In this document: piece after piece, positions 1 through 5,396 of the stretch
How the letters are laid out: each line of letters starts with the position of its first letter
How positions within the stretch are numbered: position 1 is the stretch's first letter
Source of the DNA: Nanobdellota archaeon
GTDB taxonomy: Archaea; Nanobdellota; Nanobdellia; SCGC-AAA011-G17; VGLX01
Length of the DNA: 9,341 nt
Assembly: GCA_030691925.1 (NCBI GenBank)
Contig: JAUYDG010000152.1
Location: 1 to 9,341 of the forward strand
Direction: 5' to 3'
Made by a program: the position numbers and the translations under genes
The notes under the pieces: generated by a model
What the model was told of the DNA's origin: nothing
Databases searched by the model: none
The model's input: the letters and a program-made list of their open reading frames with translations, nothing else

Positions 1-7
1 GTTCCAT
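1..7 (-). CDS. Start of a truncated gene, probably ribosomal protein L12 (P1)
   Basis: Only an ATG, a GAA codon and one further base are inside the window, so the protein reads Met-Glu before the edge. The start is supported by a strong ribosome binding site (GGGAGGT) nine bases upstream. The gene lies directly after rpl10 on the same strand. Archaeal operons usually continue uL1-uL10-L12, and archaeal L12 commonly begins Met-Glu, so rpl12 is the natural guess. Identity is inferred from position only. Confidence 0.6.
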
Positions 8-16
8 TGTTATTTT

Positions 17-23
17 ACCTCCC
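17..23 (-). promoter_or_regulatory. Shine-Dalgarno site of the gene after rpl10
   Basis: GGGAGGT on the minus strand, complementary to the 3' end of 16S rRNA and nine bases before the ATG at position 7. It sits in the 24-base gap after the rpl10 stop codon. It shows that internal genes of this operon use SD-led initiation although many first genes in the window look leaderless. Confidence 0.75.
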
Positions 24-31
24 GATAAATA

Positions 32-943
32 TCATGATGTTTTGATTATCCCTTGTTTTCTTCTTTTTTTTTGCTCTTCTTCCACTTCTTTCAGTACTTC
101 TGCTGCTGTAGGCCCTTTTTCTGTCCTGAACGCTTCTTTGAACTCCTCTTCTTTCTCTTCCGGTATGTTTGCGGAGCTCGCCAGCGCTTTTGTTTCCCTG
201 TAAGCTTTTCGAATCATTACCATTACGTTGTCTGGTGTGATGTAACCTATTTCCATGGATAGCGCTATGCTTTCTGCGCTTGCCAGCATTAAGTTCCCGA
301 TGTATACCCGTTCGTCTATCTCCAGCACAGATCTAGGGTAGATTATCCCATTTTCGTAGACTAAGACTATATTCAGCCCTACTTCCATCGGCTCTATCCC
401 GAATCTTGACAGCAGGTCCGCTTGCTTAGGCGTTATTTTTCCGCCTTCCTTTACGAGTACCACATCTGATACTACTGATAGTTTTCCTTCTTCCACTTTG
501 GTTTTTATCCCTGCTTGTGCCAGTTCGCTGATTATCGGCCCGGGCGTGAATTGCGTCGGCCCGGCGGGGATTATTATGTCTCTGGGCGCTATTTGCCCGG
601 GTTTTGCTGATGCTTTTGATTTGTTTGATGCTAGTGCTTTGCAGAGCTTGAACGGGTTTTCTTTTGTGAATATCAGTGCAGGCATTCCTCTCATGGATTC
701 TATCACCTCGTCTATGCCCGGTTTGTCTTTTAGCTGCTGCAATGCCAGCCTTATCAGCCTTTTCTTGGTCATCTTGAGCGTAAGTGTATCCTTCAGTTTT
801 ATCCTCATTCTTTGCAGCTGTAAAGCTGGAAGGTTTTCCATGTCTACCAGTCCGAATATCGGGAAGTCGTTTGTTAGCTTGATTATGTCTTTTACTTCTT
901 CCTTCTTCCATTCCGGTATTTTTCTGGCTCCTTTCTCAGGCAT
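32..943 (-). CDS. rpl10: Large ribosomal subunit protein uL10 (archaeal P0)
   Basis: A 303-aa archaeal uL10/P0, the base of the ribosomal stalk that binds 23S rRNA and carries L12 dimers which recruit translation GTPases. Recognisable segments are the N-terminal rRNA-binding part (DFPIFGLVDMENLPALQLQ, about residues 27-45), GMPALIFTKENPFKL (about 86-100), PAGPTQFTPGPI (about 126-137) and EPMEVGLN, which together cover the domain found in archaea and eukaryotes but not bacteria. The charged C-terminal part should form the helical spine for L12. It ends in a Lys/Arg-rich stretch plus GIIKTS and lacks the usual acidic run and terminal Gly-Leu-Gly-x-Leu-Phe-Gly tail, so the protein is somewhat shorter than most archaeal homologues. 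The start lies one base after the uL1 stop, with a weak AAGGA site inside the end of uL1. Identity is firm; the meaning of the missing tail is open. Confidence 0.95.
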   Translation of the reverse strand: MPEKGARKIPEWKKEEVKDIIKLTNDFPIFGLVDMENLPALQLQRMRIKLKDTLTLKMTKKRLIRLALQQLKDKPGIDEVIESMRGMPALIFTKENPFKLCKALASNKSKASAKPGQIAPRDIIIPAGPTQFTPGPIISELAQAGIKTKVEEGKLSVVSDVVLVKEGGKITPKQADLLSRFGIEPMEVGLNIVLVYENGIIYPRSVLEIDERVYIGNLMLASAESIALSMEIGYITPDNVMVMIRKAYRETKALASSANIPEEKEEEFKEAFRTEKGPTAAEVLKEVEEEQKKRRKQGIIKTS

Positions 944-944
944 T

Positions 945-1676
945 TTATTTTTCCTTTTTTTCTTCTTTTATCGCTTTTTTTGTTTTAGTTTTTGTTTTAG
1001 CCGCTTTTTCCTTGGCTTTTTGTTCTTCTTTTACCAGCACTGGGGATCCCATTGTCAGTTTTAGCATCATGTTTTTGATGTTTTGCACGTCTTTTGGCAG
1101 CATGCCGACTACAGAGTTATAGACTGTTGAGATGTTTTCCTGCAGCTGTTCGTCTGCCATGTCTTCTGTTCCTATCGGGCATTTTACTGCTTGCTCGTTT
1201 TTTGTCTGCAGCCTTACTGTTTTTTGGAGCTTGTTGTACACCATCTTTAGGTCCATGTTTGGTGGGACTATGCAGCCTGCTTTTGGTGACGGCATTTTTC
1301 CTCTTGGCCCGAAGACTTTTCCGAAGAATTTTGCTACGTCTACCATGAGGTTTGCCTGTGCTAGGAAGTAGTCGTATTCGTTTGCTAGTTTTCTTAACAC
1401 CTTTTTCTCGGTGTAGTGCGGGAATTCGTCTTTGGTTATTGTTTTGTCACAGACTGATTTTGCTTGTGTTGCCAGCTCTTTGTCAACCAGTGCGCATATC
1501 TTTGATTTTTTTCCTTTGCCTTGCGGCAGGATTATGAAAGTGTTTATGTTCTCTTCAGGGATTTTTAGGTTCAGGTTGCAGAGATTTATGACTAAGTCAA
1601 ATGTCTGGCTGAATTTTCTTTTCTTGCTCGATTCACGAGCTTTTTTTATGGCGTTTAGAATGTCTTCTTTGTTCAT
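945..1676 (-). CDS. rpl1: Large ribosomal subunit protein uL1
   Basis: A 243-aa uL1, the mobile protein of the L1 stalk that binds helix 77 of 23S rRNA and helps release deacylated tRNA. The signature FGPRGKMPSP lies at residues 122-131, and the KARESSKKRKFSQTFDLVINL N-terminus is typical. The ATG at 1676 is chosen over an upstream extension because it has a strong SD (AGGAGGG) six bases before it, matches the normal uL1 N-terminus, and leaves room for a promoter at 1740-1750. Residues 217-243 form a Lys/Glu/Ala/Thr tail that takes the protein past the usual 210-220 residues. In Methanococcus this protein represses its own uL1-uL10-L12 operon by binding the mRNA. Hairpins here at 1688-1701 and 1626-1640 are candidate equivalents, but neither matches a known binding site that I can confirm. 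Confidence 0.96.
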   Translation of the reverse strand: MNKEDILNAIKKARESSKKRKFSQTFDLVINLCNLNLKIPEENINTFIILPQGKGKKSKICALVDKELATQAKSVCDKTITKDEFPHYTEKKVLRKLANEYDYFLAQANLMVDVAKFFGKVFGPRGKMPSPKAGCIVPPNMDLKMVYNKLQKTVRLQTKNEQAVKCPIGTEDMADEQLQENISTVYNSVVGMLPKDVQNIKNMMLKLTMGSPVLVKEEQKAKEKAAKTKTKTKKAIKEEKKEK

Positions 1677-1682
1677 TTGAAG

Positions 1683-1689
1683 CCCTCCT
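1683..1689 (-). promoter_or_regulatory. Shine-Dalgarno site deciding the rpl1 start
   Basis: AGGAGGG on the minus strand, six bases before the ATG at 1676. It fixes the start of uL1 and shows that the operon has a real 5' leader, unlike several other promoters in the window. The 3' arm of the hairpin at 1688-1701 runs into the first bases of this site. Confidence 0.8.
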
Positions 1690-1701
1690 ACATTTCTGTA
1701 G
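1688..1701 (-). promoter_or_regulatory. Small hairpin with GAAA loop in the rpl1 leader
   Basis: On the minus strand CTACA-GAAA-TGTAG can fold into a five-pair stem capped by a GNRA-type tetraloop. It ends exactly where the Shine-Dalgarno site begins. It could tune access to the ribosome binding site or form part of an autoregulatory element. The stem is short and A-U rich, so it may equally be chance. Confidence 0.35.
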
Positions 1702-1739
1702 TGATATCGGGTTATTAGTCTGATAAGGATTTTTAGGGG

Positions 1740-1750
1740 TTTATAAATAT
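1740..1750 (-). promoter_or_regulatory. TATA box of the rpl1-rpl10 operon
   Basis: ATATTTATAAA on the minus strand matches an archaeal TATA box. Transcription would start near 1719, giving a leader of about 43 bases with the SD at 1683-1689. The box abuts the stop codon of the upstream gene (TAA at 1751-1753), so the ribosomal operon probably has its own promoter rather than relying on read-through. Confidence 0.65.
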
Positions 1751-2554
1751 TTAGTTTTTGTTTTTTGTTGCAGGAGTCTGAAGAGCTTGTCTGAACCAGT
1801 CCCTGCAAAAGCCCTTTGGCAGGCATTCCAATAGGTATTCGATAGGATCACATTGTACAAAGCCCCCTTCCAGGTAGTAAAGCATAGGGTTACAGCCGTA
1901 GTCATAGAAATGTTTCAGTAATCTTAAGCCTTGTGCAAAGCCCTCATCGTAGGCGCCGTCTAAGAAAGGGGCTAATGCGAGCCTCTTTCTCATGTCTTCA
2001 GGTGTTGCCTTGCTTTCCCTTTTTATTTTGATTTTAGGAAACAAAATGTTGTATAAGCTTTCGAGTTTATAATAAAAACGGCTTGGGTCTATTTGTTGGT
2101 TCAATGCAAATTTCATAACACTTTTTAAGATGTCAAGGTAGTTCCTTGCATAATTTATCGCACTATAAAACACGGATTCTTCGCTCAGCAGTTCTCTCTT
2201 GTGGATTAAGCATAACTCCCCGAGGTCTGAATTGGAGTTTAGTTTATCTGATATTTTTAGGACATCTTCAAATTGTTCCAGAAATCTTACAGAATTTGGG
2301 CTGAACACAGAGAAACGATATTGATTTTGTCCTTTGTCTAGTAAGAAATCAACTGCCCTTAATAATTTGGGTAATTTGGCTATATTATCTATAAGCGTAG
2401 GGAAATAAGTAGACTCTTTTACGTCTGACAGCAGATTTTCTAGTCCTAATCTATACCTCTCATTGTTTAAATCAGCTTTCATTTCCTCTTTCAGTAATTC
2501 GCCTGTCTTTCCTTCCAGATTCTTGCTAGGTATGAATATCTGAGGTATTTTCAT
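1751..2554 (-). CDS. Unrecognised 267-aa protein, probable target of the HTH_10 regulator
   Basis: I do not recognise this protein. It is 267 aa, soluble in appearance, largely helical, with no signal peptide, membrane segment or nucleotide-binding motif. The N-terminus (MKIPQIFIPSKNLEGKTGELLKEE, in shortened form MKIPQIFIPSKN) is followed by Leu- and Lys-rich helices. The last 50 residues hold four cysteines (about 221, 235, 244, 250) with irregular spacing, which could bind metal but match no motif I know. The ATG at 2554 is the only start: the frame upstream has no ATG, GTG or TTG before a stop. No SD is visible. The promoter lies 47-79 bases upstream, inside the end of the HTH_10 gene, and carries the same TATA and palindrome as that gene's own promoter, so the two are likely co-regulated. 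No function is proposed. Confidence 0.7.
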   Translation of the reverse strand: MKIPQIFIPSKNLEGKTGELLKEEMKADLNNERYRLGLENLLSDVKESTYFPTLIDNIAKLPKLLRAVDFLLDKGQNQYRFSVFSPNSVRFLEQFEDVLKISDKLNSNSDLGELCLIHKRELLSEESVFYSAINYARNYLDILKSVMKFALNQQIDPSRFYYKLESLYNILFPKIKIKRESKATPEDMRKRLALAPFLDGAYDEGFAQGLRLLKHFYDYGCNPMLYYLEGGFVQCDPIEYLLECLPKGFCRDWFRQALQTPATKNKN

Positions 2555-2600
2555 TTTGACTGCTTTAGAAGTAACTCTAAGGTTTTGGATAAATAATTTT

Positions 2601-2633
2601 ACCCTAACATGTTAGGGTTTTTTATTAAAAAGG
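2601..2633 (-). promoter_or_regulatory. Promoter with palindromic operator before the 267-aa gene
   Basis: Read on the minus strand, a CCTTTTTAATA element (2623-2633) serves as TATA region and is followed, after six bases, by a perfect 18-bp palindrome ACCCTAACATGTTAGGGT (2601-2618). The expected transcription start, about 26 bases after the TATA centre, falls at the far end of the palindrome, so a bound protein should block initiation. The element overlaps the last codons and stop of the HTH_10 gene. A second TATA-like stretch (TTATTTAT, about 2586-2593) lies downstream of the palindrome and is an alternative promoter. Confidence 0.65.
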
Positions 2634-3277
2634 GGTATTAATTTGCTCTCAGCTTTCCTTAAATGCTCCTGTAATGTTGGCTTAGAGATTTTCATTATCT
2701 TGGCTAATTTTTCTAGCGTTATTCCTTTTGGAATTTTATAATACCCATTTTTGACCGCTAGGTTGAATGCTTCCTGCTGTTTCTCGCTTAGTTTTGGAAA
2801 CAGTTTCGGCAGGTATATCTCTTTTATTATCTCTTTTTTTAATTTTAGGATTTCAAAATAGGTTGTAGCCTTTGCATTCTTTATCAGTTTTATGACATTT
2901 TCTAAGGCCGCTCTATTCCATGAAGCGATACTCCATATTTCAAACCCTTCCTCGTTGTAATTGCCGGGAACAGGATAGAACAGTTCTGGATTGTATAATG
3001 CCGTGTATTCTACTTGTTTTATGCCGTGTTTAGATAGAGAAAAAATTATGTTGCCCACTCTTTCTACTTGTGCTATTAATTTATGTTTTTTAAGGTATTT
3101 CTCGTAAGCTCTTATTTTTTTCTCATCACCATTCACAATCTGGATCAGAGAAGAAAAAATGTATCTGCCTTTTTTGTAGCTTCCTAAAGGGTAGAAGAAC
3201 GTGTTTATAGCTAGCTCCATTATTTTTGGGGCGTAAATGCAATCGTTGTGTTTTGCCTTAAATTTTAAATGCCACAT
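2612..3277 (-). CDS. HTH_10 (Bat-type) archaeal transcription regulator
   Basis: A 221-aa protein whose C-terminal region (about 163-214) is a typical HTH_10 domain, the helix-turn-helix of bacterio-opsin-activator-like archaeal regulators: LSEKQQEAFNLAVKNGYY, then ITLEKLAKIMKISKPTLQEH and LRKAESKL. The recognition helix should be about 198-212. The N-terminal 150 residues are an alpha/beta region of the kind that precedes HTH_10 in DPANN-type proteins and may sense a ligand; nothing identifies it. The ATG at 3277 fits a leaderless mRNA, since the TATA element is centred about 26 bases upstream. A palindrome overlaps the start itself, suggesting autoregulation, and the same palindrome precedes the next gene. 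The stop at 2612-2614 lies within that second operator. Family assignment is confident; target and effector are inferred or unknown. Confidence 0.85.
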   Translation of the reverse strand: MWHLKFKAKHNDCIYAPKIMELAINTFFYPLGSYKKGRYIFSSLIQIVNGDEKKIRAYEKYLKKHKLIAQVERVGNIIFSLSKHGIKQVEYTALYNPELFYPVPGNYNEEGFEIWSIASWNRAALENVIKLIKNAKATTYFEILKLKKEIIKEIYLPKLFPKLSEKQQEAFNLAVKNGYYKIPKGITLEKLAKIMKISKPTLQEHLRKAESKLIPLFNKKP

Positions 3278-3309
3278 ACCTTACATGTTAGGTACGCATA
3301 TTAAAAAGG
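3277..3309 (-). promoter_or_regulatory. Autoregulated promoter-operator of the HTH_10 gene
   Basis: On the minus strand CCTTTTTAATA (3299-3309) is followed after six bases by TACCTAACATGTAAGGTA (3277-3294), a palindrome with one mismatched pair out of nine. The operator ends at the A of the start codon, which is also the expected transcription start. Element order, spacing and core sequence are the same as at 2601-2633. The T-run may also help end transcription of the upstream gene, whose stop is at 3325. Confidence 0.7.
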
Positions 3310-3324
3310 TTTTCTAAGGGTTAT

Positions 3325-3630
3325 TTAGTCGTGTAAGAAGTGCTCCAGCCTTCCACACCTGGCGGAGCCGTCTTTGTTTACCAAGCTAAGCATCTCAATA
3401 TTGTTTTTCTTGCAATAGTTAACAAGCTCTTTTTTATCGCTGTAGCATAATATTTCAATGCCGGTTTCGCCGTTGCCTATCGCATAGTTATCCTCGCTGT
3501 TTTTTTCGTAAAGCTTTTCGACTATCTGCGAGAATACCATAGTTGGCTGGGGTATAGGCATTACGTGGTATTTTTTGCATATCCCTACGAATTCTTCAGG
3601 GTTTGTTGCTTTTTCTATTATTTTTAACAT
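3325..3630 (-). CDS. Small unrecognised protein (101 aa)
   Basis: A 101-aa protein that I do not recognise. It is predicted soluble, with an alternating helix/strand pattern: LKIIEKATNPEEFVGICKK, then a Pro-rich MPIPQPTMV segment, then IGNGETGIEILCYSDKKELVNYCKKNN. It has four cysteines but no CxxC pair. The ATG at 3630 is preferred over a TTG two codons upstream because a TATA-like element (GCTTAAAAG, minus strand) is centred about 26 bases before it, fitting a leaderless transcript. It is divergent from the oxidoreductase operon, with 92 bases between the two starts, so the two promoters are adjacent. It is transcribed toward the HTH_10 gene but that gene has its own promoter. Coding is likely from the absence of a better frame and the promoter; function is unknown. 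Confidence 0.65.
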   Translation of the reverse strand: MLKIIEKATNPEEFVGICKKYHVMPIPQPTMVFSQIVEKLYEKNSEDNYAIGNGETGIEILCYSDKKELVNYCKKNNIEMLSLVNKDGSARCGRLEHFLHD

Positions 3631-3653
3631 ACCCAAGCATGTTTTTAGCTGTA

Positions 3654-3662
3654 CTTTTAAGC
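3654..3662 (-). promoter_or_regulatory. TATA-like box of the 101-aa gene
   Basis: GCTTAAAAG on the minus strand, centred about 27 bases before the ATG at 3630, which would give a leaderless mRNA. The match to a TATA box is moderate. Confidence 0.4.
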
Positions 3663-3692
3663 TTTTCTATTTTTAGTTTTTTATCAAAAAGT

Positions 3693-3700
3693 TTTATAAA
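3693..3700 (+). promoter_or_regulatory. TATA box of the korA-korB-pfk operon
   Basis: TTTATAAA on the plus strand, centred 26 bases before the ATG at 3723. Transcription should begin at or a couple of bases before the start codon, so the first gene is read from a leaderless mRNA; no Shine-Dalgarno site is present before it. The following genes of the operon do not have TATA boxes in front of them. Confidence 0.7.
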
Positions 3701-3722
3701 CGGGATTAAAATCACTGGGATT

Positions 3723-5396
3723 ATGTCAAAGACTATCCTGTTTGTCGGCAGTGCAAGCCAGGGTATTAAGACTATTACTGATACTTTTCCTTCCATCCCT
3801 CTGTCTTTAGGTATGCACGTGAGCTCCAGCCAGTTCTACGAGTCTTCTCCTAGGAAAGGCGCTATGGGCGGGGATGTTGTCATTGATGGTGACTGCCAGA
3901 ATTATTATGCTGATTTTTTAGTTGCTTTAAGCCAGGAGGGATTGCTTTATACTCAGTCAAGGATAGGGGGTAATACCGTTCTCGTGTACGATTCTAAAGA
4001 GGTAAATCTTGATGTGCTTCCGAAAAAGCCTAAGAAGGCTGTAGGGCTTGATTTAAAGCATATATCTAAGAGTAATTTTACTAATACTGCCGCTATGGGT
4101 GCTACGTTAAAGCTTTTAGGTGTTAATTCCGCTGACAAGTCAAGGTTGGAGATGCTTTTGGAAAAAAAGTACAAAGGCGATGTTAGCGAAGTCATTAAGG
4201 GGTTTGATGCTGTTGATTTTGAAGTTTCAGACGTGTTAGACTTCAAAAATAAGCGTGAGATTGTTTTTCGGGACCTGTATTACCTGATGGGCAACGAGGC
4301 TGCTGTTTATGGTGTCTTGGCTGCTGGCGCTAATTTTTTTGCAGGTTATCCTATAACCCCTTCTAGTGAGGCTATGCATTCGTGGAGCGAGATTTATCAG
4401 TTAGTGGACCAGGCTGGTTTTGTCCAGGGCAGCTCTGAAGAGCATGCTGTTGGTGTTATGCTCGGAGCGAACGTTGCTGGCGGCAAGGCTTGGACTGCGA
4501 CTAGCGGCCCTGGCTTGGATAGGATGCTGGAGCAGATTAACTGGGCTGCAGCTTCGAAGACTCCTTTTGTTATTTATAATGTCCAACGTGGCGGCCCGAG
4601 TACTGGCTTGGCAACTTTGACCCAGGCTAGCGATTTGTTCAGTGCTGTTTACGGAGGCCATGGCGACCACCCTATAATTGTTCTTACTCCTTCGACTGCT
4701 CAGGAGACTTATGAGATTATGAATCTTGCTTTCAAGCTGGCCTGGAGCTATAGCATCGGTGTTATTGTCAATTCCAGCAAAGAAGTCGCGCAGAGGAAGA
4801 ACGTAGTGCAGATTGATGCTAGGAATTTTTATGAGAAAAAGTTTGATCTTGCTAAGACGTGCAGAGGCCATAGGACAGGAAGCGCTTGCGGTGAGAATGG
4901 TTTGCCCAGCAATAAGGCTGCTGTCTACTGGCTTAATGATAGGTTCAGGCGTTTTGAAGAGGATTATGACAGCCTGAGCATGGCGGAGTTTACTAATATC
5001 AGCGTTGACGATAAGTGGAGCCCTTACAGTCGCAGAGACTTGCCTTACAGCATGTTCAAAAATGTAAAGTTTGAGCCGGCAGTTATAAAATCCGCTCCTG
5101 AAGAGGTTTACATCTGCTATGGGGAGACTGCGCCTGTTGTTAAGAAAGTTTTAGGCAAAAAAGGGTTGGTAGCTTTGAGGAGTGTTTATCCTTACCCTGT
5201 TTCTATCATCAAGCAGTTGAATAACCTAAATGTCAAGAAGGTTTATGTTCCTGAGAATAACCGCGGTGTAAGGGTTCATGAAGAAAGGGGGCAATTGGCT
5301 AATAAGGTAAGGCAGTATTTCAAGGGTGATGTTGTGGCTTTTAACAAGTGGGATGGTTTCCCGATGTACCCTGATAGTCTGGAGGATTGCTTATGA
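3723..5396 (+). CDS. korA: 2-oxoacid:ferredoxin oxidoreductase, fused gamma/alpha subunit
   Basis: A 557-aa fused gamma-alpha subunit of a 2-oxoacid:ferredoxin oxidoreductase, which with the beta subunit oxidatively decarboxylates a 2-oxoacid to acyl-CoA and reduces ferredoxin in the cytoplasm. Residues 1 to about 185 are the gamma-like domain. Its usual Gly-Gly-Gln-Gly loop reads Ala-Ser-Gln-Gly (VGSASQG) and is divergent. The alpha part carries GYPITPSS (208-215; T212 in the conserved active-site motif), TSGPG (260-264), QRGGPSTG (288-295), GHGDHP and a C-terminal domain with LRSVYPYP. The ATG at 3723 is chosen because it matches the family N-terminus and sits 26 bases from a TATA box; the frame upstream is open but would run through that promoter. 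The stop overlaps the korB start (ATGA). Whether the substrate is pyruvate, 2-oxoglutarate or another acid cannot be told from sequence; korA is a family label. Confidence 0.9.
   Translation: MSKTILFVGSASQGIKTITDTFPSIPLSLGMHVSSSQFYESSPRKGAMGGDVVIDGDCQNYYADFLVALSQEGLLYTQSRIGGNTVLVYDSKEVNLDVLPKKPKKAVGLDLKHISKSNFTNTAAMGATLKLLGVNSADKSRLEMLLEKKYKGDVSEVIKGFDAVDFEVSDVLDFKNKREIVFRDLYYLMGNEAAVYGVLAAGANFFAGYPITPSSEAMHSWSEIYQLVDQAGFVQGSSEEHAVGVMLGANVAGGKAWTATSGPGLDRMLEQINWAAASKTPFVIYNVQRGGPSTGLATLTQASDLFSAVYGGHGDHPIIVLTPSTAQETYEIMNLAFKLAWSYSIGVIVNSSKEVAQRKNVVQIDARNFYEKKFDLAKTCRGHRTGSACGENGLPSNKAAVYWLNDRFRRFEEDYDSLSMAEFTNISVDDKWSPYSRRDLPYSMFKNVKFEPAVIKSAPEEVYICYGETAPVVKKVLGKKGLVALRSVYPYPVSIIKQLNNLNVKKVYVPENNRGVRVHEERGQLANKVRQYFKGDVVAFNKWDGFPMYPDSLEDCL
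5381..5385 (+). promoter_or_regulatory. Shine-Dalgarno site of korB
   Basis: GGAGG seven bases before the ATG at 5393, inside the last codons of korA. It decides the korB start in favour of this ATG rather than the in-frame TTG at 5387, and fits translational coupling through the ATGA overlap. Confidence 0.75.

Noticed and set aside
64..72. Programmed frameshift at the nine-A run near the end of rpl10
   Set aside because: Both alternative frames end after a few to about 20 residues without a recognisable stalk tail, so there is no sign that a shift would be useful.
426..911. Long open frame inside rpl10 in another frame on the same strand, and similar frames inside korA, korB and pfk
   Set aside because: Shadows of the true genes: composition is dominated by the codon pattern of the real frame and no family features are seen.
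1677..1826. Upstream in-frame extension of rpl1 by 50 residues
   Set aside because: The extension runs through the TATA box and the Shine-Dalgarno site and overlaps the end of the upstream gene; the usual uL1 N-terminus starts at 1676.
3603..3722. Upstream in-frame extension of korA by 40 residues
   Set aside because: The extension is a run of Leu, Phe and Ser encoded by the promoter region, it would contain the TATA box, and the family N-terminus begins at the ATG at 3723.
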